Below, one piece after another: positions 1-6,628 of a stretch of DNA of 24,232 bases; position 1 is the first letter of the stretch, and the number at the start of each line of letters is the position of its first letter. The position numbers and the translations under genes are program-made. Location: positions 1 to 24,232 of IMG/VR virus record IMGVR_UViG_3300031565_000358; one strand, written 5' to 3'. The notes below the pieces were generated by a model. The model was not told where the DNA came from. It did not search any database and saw only the letters and a program-made list of their open reading frames with translations. Source of the stretch: a virus.

Positions 1-231
1 ATTGGAATCTCTTAATGAAATTTTCAATGCATACATAGGGACGCTAAAATAATGACTAATCATTGTTGCTGGGATTGTTCCGCCGCGCACTAACCCGACA
101 ATGTAATTAGGTCGCCAGCCGTCGGCACCGGCACTAATACTCCTACAAATAGAAGAAACTTGAGCCCTTATGTCGTCCCAAGTTAAGACTAATTTGTTTT
201 CAGTTTTAGGTAAGAGTCTACGTCCACCCAT
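1..231 (-). CDS. Phosphoribosyltransferase (partial, N-terminal 77 residues)
   Basis: This reading frame runs off the left edge of the window, so only the first 77 codons are present. It begins MGGRRLLPKTENK and contains WRPNYIVGLVRGGTIPATM, followed by SHYFSVPMYAL and ISLRDS. That is the N-terminal half of a type I phosphoribosyltransferase of the hypoxanthine/xanthine type (COG2236-like), which transfers ribose-5-phosphate from PRPP to a purine base. The PRPP-binding loop would lie beyond the edge. The start at 231 is chosen because a strong Shine-Dalgarno GGAGGA (239-244) sits 7 nt upstream. The gene overlaps the end of the cupin-like gene by 43 nt, which suggests translational coupling. 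Family is clear from sequence; the substrate is not. It could serve purine salvage next to the base-modification genes. Confidence 0.75.
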   Translation of the reverse strand, partial: MGGRRLLPKTENKLVLTWDDIRAQVSSICRSISAGADGWRPNYIVGLVRGGTIPATMISHYFSVPMYALKISLRDSN

Positions 232-680
232 TTTTGCTTCCTCCAATTAGTATGTGTTAAAAACCCCCAATTCCTACTTCGGCGCCACGGAATAAACAAC
301 GTCCAACAATCAGTAACATCGGGGTTTAATTCTATTCTGTGATAAGATGTTGCTGCACAAATTCTAAAATGTCCAGGTCCGCGCCAGCGTCTTTGCTCGC
401 CAATAATTACATCTGTATTAGTTACAATATTCCATGCATATTTAGGTATCCATTCATAATAACCACCTGTTAAAATTACTGCCATATATGGCCACGGATG
501 ATCATGTAAATCGTCGGGATCAGACTTTAGGAATTTGTGCAGGAAGATATTAAATGGAAAGTTTTTTCTGTTCTTTATAAAGACATAATATCGTTCTAAA
601 TATGGCTCAGCACTTTGCCTGTCTAAAACGACACGCTTCCGCCCGTGTTCTTCTAACCAATTTAGAAACCGTCCAAACAT
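189..680 (-). CDS. Cupin-like protein with HDHPW motif
   Basis: A 163-residue protein with the features of a small cupin-like family common in bacteria and phages. A YLERYYVF segment comes near residue 27, then FLHKFLKSDPDDLHDHPWP near residues 46-64 and a glycine turn TGGYYEW. RWRGPGHF and a second histidine in SYHRIEL follow, and then a WTLFIPWRRSRNWGF strand. The HDH and YHR histidines are placed as cupin metal ligands would be. The family is seen mostly as an uncharacterised metal-binding beta-barrel; the substrate is unknown. A Shine-Dalgarno AAGGAA precedes the ATG. The gene overlaps the upstream 112-residue gene by 19 nt and the downstream phosphoribosyltransferase by 43 nt, so it is in one operon with them. 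Confidence 0.65.
   Translation of the reverse strand: MFGRFLNWLEEHGRKRVVLDRQSAEPYLERYYVFIKNRKNFPFNIFLHKFLKSDPDDLHDHPWPYMAVILTGGYYEWIPKYAWNIVTNTDVIIGEQRRWRGPGHFRICAATSYHRIELNPDVTDCWTLFIPWRRSRNWGFLTHTNWRKQKWVDVDSYLKLKTN
239..244 (-). promoter_or_regulatory. Ribosome binding site of the phosphoribosyltransferase gene
   Basis: The minus strand reads GGAGGA, then seven bases, then ATG at 231. The site lies inside the upstream cupin-like coding sequence and decides the start of the edge-truncated gene. Confidence 0.7.
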
Positions 681-1000
681 AAAAATTCCTTTTTGTGCGT
701 CATTTCTAAAACCTTTATTCCGCTTACCTTTATGAAAAACAAAGTGATTAAACCTTTACCTTCATCTGTGTTTGGTACTTTAATTCGAAAATAGTTTATA
801 TCACTGGGCGCAAACGAGAATCCCGAAGCCGCCTCACTAAGCATTCTCTGAGAAAATGTTTCACCACTAATGGTGCTCCTCGATCCGGTCATCCTATAAA
901 TGCTTATTCCTTGATTAACCAATTCTCTTACTTTGTCCCAATTATTAAACATGGGCCCACTAGTAACTGCAATATCAATTAAGATATTACGGTCGTTCAT
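662..1000 (-). CDS. Hypothetical protein, 112 residues
   Basis: I do not recognise this protein. It is a soluble 112-residue sequence with no transmembrane segment, starting MNDRNILIDIAVTSGP. The central part carries TGSRSTISGETFSQRML and the C-terminal half is beta-rich (GLITLFFIKVSGIKVLEM). The ATG forms a TAATG stop/start overlap with the GTP cyclohydrolase gene, with AGGA upstream as a plausible ribosome binding site. The end overlaps the cupin-like gene. The tight coupling argues that it is a real gene of the FolE operon, but the function is unknown. Confidence 0.6.
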   Translation of the reverse strand: MNDRNILIDIAVTSGPMFNNWDKVRELVNQGISIYRMTGSRSTISGETFSQRMLSEAASGFSFAPSDINYFRIKVPNTDEGKGLITLFFIKVSGIKVLEMTHKKEFLCLDGF

Positions 1001-1668
1001 TATTTCATCCTAGCAATAATGTTAAAGAATTCCTGTCTAAGCTCTGGTGTGTCTCGCATTGTGCCTCTAAGCACGCTCGTAGTCATGTCACTTTGGTGTT
1101 CCCTGACACCCCGATGTGTCATGCAAAAATGCTCTGCTTGTATTAGTACAGCAATACCATCAGCTTCGGTTTCAACTTCTATTGCATCGGCTAGTTGCAT
1201 AGTCATCTCTTCCTGAATTTGTGGACGACTTGTAATCCAATCTGCAATTCTATTAAATTTGCTTAGGCCAATTACTTTACGTCCGGGAAATACTCCAACG
1301 TAGGCTTTACCTACGATCGGCATTATATGATGGGCGCATGTACTTCTTATTGTAATAGGTCCGGTTACATACAACTGATCATATTCTAATTCGTTTGGAA
1401 ATGCTGTTATTGCTGGAGGATCTTGATATCGTCCAGCAAAAATTTCAGTAACAAACATCTTAGCGACACGCATTGCAGTTTCTTTAGTATTGTGATCATT
1501 CTTAGTATCAATTACTAATGCCTGTAGTACGCTTTCCATTTCTGTTGCAACTTCCTTAATAAGACGTTCTTCATCCCCAGGAATTAATGCTTCAGAAATA
1601 TTGTCATTACTAAAATAACGTTTCTCTAACCGTTTAAGTCTTGCTCTAATTTTGTCGGATGTCTTCAT
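1000..1668 (-). CDS. folE: GTP cyclohydrolase I
   Basis: FolE converts GTP to 7,8-dihydroneopterin triphosphate, the first step of both folate and 7-deazaguanine (queuosine-type) synthesis. Family motifs are complete: zinc ligands in STCAHHIMPIVGKAYVG (Cys111 and His114, counting from this start) and EHFCMTHRGVREHQS (Cys182). The GLSKFNRIADWITSRPQIQE block lies between them and TTSVLRG follows. At 222 residues it has normal family length. I place the start at 1668 (MKTSDKIRAR), 4 nt after the macro-gene stop; an in-frame ATG at 1704 would add 12 residues and overlap that gene by 32 nt. Neither has a clear Shine-Dalgarno. With DpdA and a QueD-like gene nearby, the likely role is supplying a 7-deazaguanine DNA base rather than folate (inference). 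Confidence 0.93.
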   Translation of the reverse strand: MKTSDKIRARLKRLEKRYFSNDNISEALIPGDEERLIKEVATEMESVLQALVIDTKNDHNTKETAMRVAKMFVTEIFAGRYQDPPAITAFPNELEYDQLYVTGPITIRSTCAHHIMPIVGKAYVGVFPGRKVIGLSKFNRIADWITSRPQIQEEMTMQLADAIEVETEADGIAVLIQAEHFCMTHRGVREHQSDMTTSVLRGTMRDTPELRQEFFNIIARMK

Positions 1669-1672
1669 AGTA

Positions 1673-2245
1673 CTATTTAGAATTTTCCTTGTATGTCCAA
1701 ACATTATTCAACCGTATTTTTTTAATTTGTTGTCCAGTGTTAATATTGGATTGGTATAAGTCACATATCCAAATAGTGTAATCATTAAATTCAGGTTTCC
1801 CTAATAATTTTCTAATCACAGGTTCGACGTCATCAGCCCAGTCTAATCCTCCTAAACCACAACCAATCTTTGGTATGTAAATCTTACGTTGAAGATCGGT
1901 ATCATTAACAGCTAGAAAGACTTCGCATATACAGTCTTCAATTGCTTGTATATTAGCGTATACTGCCTTATTGTTTCCATATGCTAATTCAACTGGCCGT
2001 CCATAATTTTCTTGTGTGATAGCATTTACAATGAACAAATTTTCAGTTGCTTGAAACCAGATATTAGTACCGACTTCGAGTCCCTCTTCAAAAAATTCTC
2101 TTTTGTACGCCATATATGCGCCAGGCCACCGTTTTTTAACAGCCAACGCAGCGCCTGATCCCATTACACCTTGAGCATTGCATCCATGAATAACAACGCC
2201 TCGGGTTACTTCTGTTATGTCTTTTTTAATAAAAACCATTGACAT
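1673..2245 (-). CDS. Macro-domain protein (ADP-ribose binding/hydrolase)
   Basis: A 190-residue single macro domain. The ADP-ribose-binding loop 1 is HGCNAQGVMGSGAALAVKK (residues 20-38, with Asn23), and the second loop is IPKIGCGLGGLDW (124-136). The form resembles the ALC1/TARG1/DarG class, in which an Asn, a Lys just after the glycine loop and an acidic residue after GCGLxxL act in removing ADP-ribose; Lys37-38 and Asp135 are in suitable places. Such enzymes de-ADP-ribosylate proteins or nucleic acids, or process ADP-ribose-1''-phosphate. The gene overlaps the glycosyltransferase stop by 20 nt and lies just before folE. There is no clear Shine-Dalgarno; the second ATG (2239) is an alternative start. 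The target is unknown; see findings for a counter-defence reading. Confidence 0.8.
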   Translation of the reverse strand: MSMVFIKKDITEVTRGVVIHGCNAQGVMGSGAALAVKKRWPGAYMAYKREFFEEGLEVGTNIWFQATENLFIVNAITQENYGRPVELAYGNNKAVYANIQAIEDCICEVFLAVNDTDLQRKIYIPKIGCGLGGLDWADDVEPVIRKLLGKPEFNDYTIWICDLYQSNINTGQQIKKIRLNNVWTYKENSK

Positions 2246-3326
2246 GATATTTGATCACATTTGTTAAAGTGTTAGCCGAAAAATAAAACTTATCTAAATA
2301 TTCTTTCGTTAAATTTAGATTAGTTTGCGTAATAAGACTGCCATAGTTGGTCATTAATTTTCTAATTTTCGCAACTAGCTTATCTTTATGCTTTGTGTAT
2401 AATTCAAAACTACTAGTCCATTCAGTTTCATAAACAAATTCATTCTTAATGTACATTTCTTTATAGCTTAAACGCGAAGGGACTAATGGAATTGCATTTG
2501 CTAATACACCCTCGTAACAACCAATACCTAATGTTTCTTGTAGGTTTGCAGAAAACACAATTTTAGCTTGTCTCAGTAATGCGTGGTATTCGTCTTTAGT
2601 AAGAGGCTGGTCCTGACAAACAATGAATTCATATTCAGGCAGTGCTTCCTTTAAGTCTAAAAATATGTCTACTTGTTTTTCCGGCGCCAGTCTGTGCGGG
2701 AATAATATTAGATCTCGTTTCTGAGATGCCTGAGGACGTATTGCTGCTTCTAAATATTCAAACGGCCAACCTGATCTAAGTATTTTAGGGAATCGTCCGG
2801 GGAACTGTCCATTAATTTCTAACGGGGTCTTTCCAAATAGGTTTTTACAAAACATTTCGATATGGAAATTAGTTGCAAAATAATTAGCGTCGATTGCATA
2901 GAACAACGATTTCTCAAAATGTCTTACCCACGGCTTATCGCCAATGAGTCTACCTAAAAAGTCAGCTGGGTCATAGCTGCCCGCATGCCACAACGCATGT
3001 ATGCCTACAGGAATTTGTAACAATTCGCTCATGTACTTCAAGTTGATAATCCCGGGGTGCCATGCATCTGTAAATAGAAATTGGTCTCCCGCTTTGATAT
3101 ATCCATCGCAAAACATTCGGCTAAAAGCTTCGACTTGTGATGCTTTGTAAATGTTCGTGCCACCGAAATTTAAGAAGGCCCCGGGAGTAGTCGCCGCCGG
3201 AATATCCACGCGGCCCTCAATTACACCTGTGGGTATTCCTGCATCATCAAACAGCTTAGGAAGATGTGTCTTCCACTGTCCGGTGTATCTGGTTTCGACA
3301 GCTTCGAGGTCAACTAAGTGTAACAT
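2226..3326 (-). CDS. GT-B fold glycosyltransferase (GT4-like)
   Basis: A 366-residue soluble protein. The C-terminal half has the nucleotide-sugar half of a GT-B enzyme: LILFPHRLAPEKQVDIFLDL (residues 206-225), EYEFIVCQ, KIVFSANLQETLGIGCYEG with an E-x7-E motif (Glu264/Glu272), then ANAIPLVPSRLSYKEMY. This is the usual arrangement of family 4 retaining glycosyltransferases. The N-terminal half (NFGGTNIYKASQVEAFSR, LFTDAWHPGIINLKYMSELL) would bind the acceptor. Start and upstream stop overlap as TAATG; there is no strong Shine-Dalgarno. The acceptor could be phage DNA bases, a virion protein or host glycan; the sequence does not decide. Confidence 0.7.
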   Translation of the reverse strand: MLHLVDLEAVETRYTGQWKTHLPKLFDDAGIPTGVIEGRVDIPAATTPGAFLNFGGTNIYKASQVEAFSRMFCDGYIKAGDQFLFTDAWHPGIINLKYMSELLQIPVGIHALWHAGSYDPADFLGRLIGDKPWVRHFEKSLFYAIDANYFATNFHIEMFCKNLFGKTPLEINGQFPGRFPKILRSGWPFEYLEAAIRPQASQKRDLILFPHRLAPEKQVDIFLDLKEALPEYEFIVCQDQPLTKDEYHALLRQAKIVFSANLQETLGIGCYEGVLANAIPLVPSRLSYKEMYIKNEFVYETEWTSSFELYTKHKDKLVAKIRKLMTNYGSLITQTNLNLTKEYLDKFYFSANTLTNVIKYHVNGFY

Positions 3327-3526
3327 TAGCGATTGCGCTTTTTCTTATTGCTTACCTCTTTGACGTACTTCTTCCAATTAGAATTCTTGTTGTTATAGAG
3401 GTCTCCTTGGTTGAAGGGAAGAAGCTCAAACCTACAAAAGTTTAGGTAGTCTTCTAAATCATTAAAGACTTTAGAAACCTCGGGCTTCATGGTTAAGTAC
3501 TTCTTAAGCCAAACTGGATTAGACAT
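3326..3526 (-). CDS. Small conserved phage-type protein, 66 residues
   Basis: A 66-residue protein starting MSNPVWLKKYL, with KVFNDLEDYLNFCRFELLPF in the middle and a lysine/arginine-rich tail (KKKRNR). It resembles, as far as I can judge from memory, short uncharacterised proteins of marine T4-like phages with an LxFCRxxLLPFN core. Function unknown. A Shine-Dalgarno AAGGAA precedes the ATG, the gap to the QueD-like gene is 9 nt and the stop overlaps the next start, so it is co-transcribed with the modification genes. Confidence 0.6.
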   Translation of the reverse strand: MSNPVWLKKYLTMKPEVSKVFNDLEDYLNFCRFELLPFNQGDLYNNKNSNWKKYVKEVSNKKKRNR

Positions 3527-3535
3527 GGTTGTTCC

Positions 3536-3982
3536 TTAGTGTGGTTTAGTAAAATCGTATTTTGTAAAACTACCGTTTTCTCTGTCTTCACTAATCTCTA
3601 TCCAAGTATTTCGTTTTGGATATTGATCAGAAATAGCAACGAAAAGGTCATCAGATAGCATCTCACAGCTCTTATTATTAAGTTCTAGTGTGCCGTCATT
3701 ATATTGCCTCTCTAACCAGCGTTTAAATTGAATAAATTCTAAATCTCTGTCGTCGTGAAAAACCTGGATCCATACTTTGAAATGAAATATATGTCTGTGT
3801 GGATAACCTAAAAATTTTACGTCCTCTAAATTGGGATCATCTAACGCAGCGGGATATTTATGAATGCCCTCTTTTTGGAAGGTAACCCAAATCATTTTGG
3901 GAGCGTTCTCCCGAATATTATTACGAACTCCTGCAATATATTCGGCATATTGTTGTTCAGGACTAAAGTCTCTATCACTCAT
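3536..3982 (-). CDS. QueD-like T-fold protein (6-carboxytetrahydropterin synthase-like, divergent)
   Basis: A 148-residue protein that can be laid over QueD/PTPS enzymes. His41 (FQKEGIHKYP) lies where the first zinc histidine occurs, and His62/His64 (GYPHRHIFHFKV) match the HGH pair. DDRDLEFIQFKRWL matches the 'x-DF-x-LK' strand-helix, SCEMLSDDLFVAI the PTxENLA helix, and IEISEDRENGSF the strand with the pterin-anchoring Glu (Glu132). QueD makes 6-carboxytetrahydropterin from the FolE product. The Cys before HxH and the LDHxxLN motif of canonical QueD are missing, so activity is uncertain. The first 29 residues are extra; Met30 (start 3895) would give normal QueD length. A 5-bp GGGAG/CTCCC hairpin (3899-3912) lies just upstream of that ATG. 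The call is my own alignment by eye. Confidence 0.5.
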   Translation of the reverse strand: MSDRDFSPEQQYAEYIAGVRNNIRENAPKMIWVTFQKEGIHKYPAALDDPNLEDVKFLGYPHRHIFHFKVWIQVFHDDRDLEFIQFKRWLERQYNDGTLELNNKSCEMLSDDLFVAISDQYPKRNTWIEISEDRENGSFTKYDFTKPH

Positions 3983-3989
3983 GCAGTCT

Positions 3990-4018
3990 ATTGTATATTA
4001 AAGAGTTTTACTTGTCAA
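3990..4018 (-). promoter_or_regulatory. Sigma70-type promoter of the QueD-like gene
   Basis: The minus strand reads TTGACA (4013-4018), a 17-nt spacer, then TACAAT (3990-3995). This is near the host sigma70 consensus. The ATG at 3982 starts 7 nt after the -10 box, so transcripts from this promoter would carry almost no leader. No Shine-Dalgarno precedes that ATG. Confidence 0.6.
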
Positions 4019-4364
4019 GTGTTTGATTAGGAGTGGAATTAATCATATAATCTTCGATGATTTCGCATATCTGATCCAAAAATACATCTTTGGATATATA
4101 TTTCCCAGTGTATTGACACCAAATGTTTAAAATTTCGTCCATTTCTTCATTTTTTTGGTTATTTTGGGAATTTAATTGTTTCTCATATTGTACAAGGGCA
4201 TTCTTTGCTATTGTACGCATGTAATCGCGTTCTCCATTGCTTCCAAACGCCGAACCATAAGTTAATTCCTTCCCATCAAAATACTTCCCGGACATTGGAA
4301 ATTCATTAAACCATTCTTCAATTCTACGCAATGCTTTTATTAACGTTCTATTTGGATCAGACAT
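4008..4364 (-). CDS. Hypothetical protein, 118 residues
   Basis: Unrecognised soluble protein of 118 residues between dpdA and the QueD-like gene. It starts MSDPNRTLIKALRRIEEWFNEF, has SAFGSNGERDYMRTIAKNALVQYEKQ in the middle, and ends with a predicted helix (KDVFLDQICEIIEDYM). It is helical and moderately charged, with no recognisable catalytic motif. Shine-Dalgarno GGAG lies 8 nt before the ATG; the gap from the dpdA stop is 2 nt. Its position inside the modification cluster makes a link to that pathway possible, but there is no sequence evidence for it. Confidence 0.6.
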   Translation of the reverse strand: MSDPNRTLIKALRRIEEWFNEFPMSGKYFDGKELTYGSAFGSNGERDYMRTIAKNALVQYEKQLNSQNNQKNEEMDEILNIWCQYTGKYISKDVFLDQICEIIEDYMINSTPNQTLDK

Positions 4365-4366
4365 AG

Positions 4367-5845
4367 TTATTTCTCCACTTCGAATAAGTTATTAAACATA
4401 GTCATAGCGTTTACTGCTTTCTTTCCGCTAAAACCTCTTGTGCCAACAAGACGCATCCAAAATTTACTGTGGTCATCTAGGAATTGTAATGCTTTGTCCT
4501 TGTCGTCAATACGGATTGCTTCAGTAATTAAGTCTCCCATAGTGTTCCGATCAATATCATCTTCAATTAACATATTTGGATAGATATTGGTGTCGTATAA
4601 TTCATTGGCTAATTTCACAGCCATTAAATGTATCCAAACATTGTGCGCCATTAATATTGCATAACTGAAACTATCCCAGCTTGTATTACCTTCCTTACCT
4701 ATTTTATTTAGATCACCTTCTTTGTAGATACAAATATCTTTAATAAGCAAATCTTCTGTTATAGGGCTATCAATAAAATGTTTAATTTTGGTTTTTTTAC
4801 GCCTCATATCTTCTAGTAATGCTTTACTAAATTTTCTTTTATCGGTCGCATACTTCTTATCATCGGGGCCAAATTCCATTCTGTAAATCCACTTTTCGCG
4901 TTCAGTTAGTTCTATGTCAGTATAAATTCTACCATTAGCAGTTGCTAAGAATGGACTAGCACAGTCGAAACTAATTGTAAAGTTTTCGTTGTGATACTTT
5001 CTAACTGCTTTTTGTATATCAGTTAATGCCAGTGCCCACTCTAGTCTGCTTGTACCTAAAAAGTGCATCCAATCATGTGTTCCTTTCTCTAGCAGCCCGT
5101 CGAATTTTAGTGTTATAACTCGTTTTAGTGCTAAATGCAAGTCGCACATATTTTGTCCGCCCATAGCCCAGCCGTTAAAATGTGTGGACTTAAACTTTTT
5201 GGGATCACAGTAGTGTTTCATTTCTTTGTACCAATTGTCTGCTTCGGCATGATTCTCGCCTTGCAGTACGTTTAGAAATTTACAGCTACCAGAGCCGTTT
5301 TTCATAAAATAATCGTTATTAATCTTTGTTGCGTTTACAGCATCCTCAAATGTTGCTATCTTAGTTTTTTTCACAGCTTCCGGCCGCCAACGTGTCCACA
5401 CAGGAATATCTAGTCCCATTCCGTAGTCTGCAATACCTTCTAACCAACTTAGAACTAGTTTTCTCTGCTTACTAGATTTAGGACAATTAACATCACGCCA
5501 GTCACCTTCCCACACACCCTTGCCGATTTGGAAACCTCCACTGTCTCCTAACAATAAGGAACTAGACTTGTCTCTACTCCTTATCATATCCTCTTTGGGT
5601 TCGTGTTTGTCTAAATTTAATTGCGCATGTCCTGCACTGTATAGCGCATACGGATAATAAAATGTAGCTTTGTCTTTGTTAAGAAAATTTATGCTCTCCA
5701 TACCGTTTTTAAGACACTTGGGAATCCTTTTCTCAGGAACGTATTCCTCAAATCGTTGTTTGCCTATAAATGTAGCATAGAAACTGCTAATTGCAGGCAA
5801 AAAGATGGCATGATTCTTATTAAACGTAGTAAATTCGTTTTCCAT
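4367..5845 (-). CDS. dpdA: DpdA-type DNA guanine transglycosylase (7-deazaguanine insertion into DNA)
   Basis: A 492-residue TGT-fold enzyme. DSGGFQIGKG (101-110) is the TGT base-binding motif with its general-acid Asp. GMGLDIPVW (142-150) and FLNVLQGENHAEADNW (190-205) match the QG loop. GWAMGGQN (225-232) matches the GxAIGGL loop, HFLGTSRLEWA (261-271) follows, and SFDCASPFLATANGR (292-306) matches FDCVxPTRxGR, giving Asp294 as the nucleophile. The CxCxxC zinc site of bacterial tRNA-TGT is not seen, as expected for DpdA rather than Tgt. DpdA proteins exchange guanine in DNA for preQ0 or a related 7-deazaguanine, which protects phage DNA from restriction. FolE and a QueD-like gene nearby support this. 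The ATG overlaps the clamp stop (TAATG). A tRNA target is less likely but not excluded. Confidence 0.82.
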   Translation of the reverse strand: MENEFTTFNKNHAIFLPAISSFYATFIGKQRFEEYVPEKRIPKCLKNGMESINFLNKDKATFYYPYALYSAGHAQLNLDKHEPKEDMIRSRDKSSSLLLGDSGGFQIGKGVWEGDWRDVNCPKSSKQRKLVLSWLEGIADYGMGLDIPVWTRWRPEAVKKTKIATFEDAVNATKINNDYFMKNGSGSCKFLNVLQGENHAEADNWYKEMKHYCDPKKFKSTHFNGWAMGGQNMCDLHLALKRVITLKFDGLLEKGTHDWMHFLGTSRLEWALALTDIQKAVRKYHNENFTISFDCASPFLATANGRIYTDIELTEREKWIYRMEFGPDDKKYATDKRKFSKALLEDMRRKKTKIKHFIDSPITEDLLIKDICIYKEGDLNKIGKEGNTSWDSFSYAILMAHNVWIHLMAVKLANELYDTNIYPNMLIEDDIDRNTMGDLITEAIRIDDKDKALQFLDDHSKFWMRLVGTRGFSGKKAVNAMTMFNNLFEVEK

Positions 5846-6579
5846 TACTTGCTTTGTGCAGGGAGGATATATTCATACAATGCTGTTCCACTATCAACGG
5901 TGATCAGCAACGCTCCTTGGTTACTAAATTGCATTACCTTGTCGCCAACTAAGTTTAAAATACAAATAACTGGCGCGACTGGCCATGCAAATCCTTTGTT
6001 TAGTGTTCCAGATACTTTCGGTTCGAATACAAAGTTACCAGCATAGCTGCTAACATCACCAAAGTGAAATACTAAGTTCTTGTTTTCAGTTTTTGCAGTA
6101 AACAACGGTTCGTCGTTGTTTGCCTGACTTTGAAATTTAAATTTGTTGATGCTGGCAATACTCGGAGCAACGTCAACATCCCATTCTACGCCTTTAAATT
6201 TAACCGACTTTAGTTTTTCGTTAATGACCTCAGTGCTCATAAATCGATAATCGTTTTTAAAGTCGCCACCCTTGTTAGCAAAATGTAAGCAAACTGGAAT
6301 TGTGTCCTCACCTTTCTTCTGTGTTTCTACGTTAATAACCGAATCCTCGTCATACTCCGGAATACCCAATATAACATTTAACTTTGCTAAGTTAGGAATA
6401 CCAAACGTACCCATAAATTCTGAGGCTGGCTTTCTAAATTTCCCGTTAATAACAACAGAATTATCCTCTGCTATTGCAAAGAATTTTGTTTCTTTTTTGT
6501 CGCCAACAAGCTTAACGTATTGAACATTCCCCAATGCATTAATGTGGTCAACTAGATCCTGCAGATAGTCTTTAATCAT
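5845..6579 (-). CDS. 45: Sliding clamp DNA polymerase accessory protein (gp45-like)
   Basis: A 244-residue homolog of the T4 gp45 trimeric clamp, which tethers the polymerase and, in T4, also activates late transcription. Recognisable segments are FRKPASEFMGTFGIPNLAKLNVILGIPEY (residues ~48-76 in two parts), RFMSTEVINEKLKSV, and the C-terminal strands GALLITVDSGTALYEYILP. The start at 6579 (MIKDYLQD) is preferred over 6585 because AGGAGA (6587-6592) is 7 nt from the former and only 1 nt from the latter. It has its own sigma70-type promoter and lies two genes downstream of the polymerase. Clamp-loader genes (gp44/gp62) are not in the window. If late promoters here work as in T4, this clamp is part of their activation (inference). 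Confidence 0.85.
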   Translation of the reverse strand: MIKDYLQDLVDHINALGNVQYVKLVGDKKETKFFAIAEDNSVVINGKFRKPASEFMGTFGIPNLAKLNVILGIPEYDEDSVINVETQKKGEDTIPVCLHFANKGGDFKNDYRFMSTEVINEKLKSVKFKGVEWDVDVAPSIASINKFKFQSQANNDEPLFTAKTENKNLVFHFGDVSSYAGNFVFEPKVSGTLNKGFAWPVAPVICILNLVGDKVMQFSNQGALLITVDSGTALYEYILPAQSK

Positions 6580-6586
6580 ATTCATA

Positions 6587-6592
6587 TCTCCT
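6587..6592 (-). promoter_or_regulatory. Ribosome binding site of the clamp gene
   Basis: AGGAGA on the minus strand, 7 nt before ATG 6579 and 1 nt before ATG 6585. It selects the shorter clamp reading (MIKDYL) as the more likely start. Confidence 0.6.
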
Positions 6593-6599
6593 AAATTGA

Positions 6600-6628
6600 A
6601 TTATACAGCATTAAAACATAAAAGTCTA
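6600..6628 (-). promoter_or_regulatory. Sigma70-type promoter of the clamp gene
   Basis: TAGACT (6623-6628), 17-nt spacer, TATAAT (6600-6605) on the minus strand, lying in the 40-bp gap after the methyltransferase-like gene. The -10 box is perfect; the -35 box matches 4 of 6. It predicts a leader of about 15 nt containing the AGGAGA site, so the clamp can be made apart from the upstream polymerase transcript. Confidence 0.5.

Noticed and set aside
3855-3862. CATAAATA on the minus strand as a late promoter
   Set aside because: It is inside the QueD-like coding sequence, far from any downstream start, and is one loose match in AT-rich DNA.
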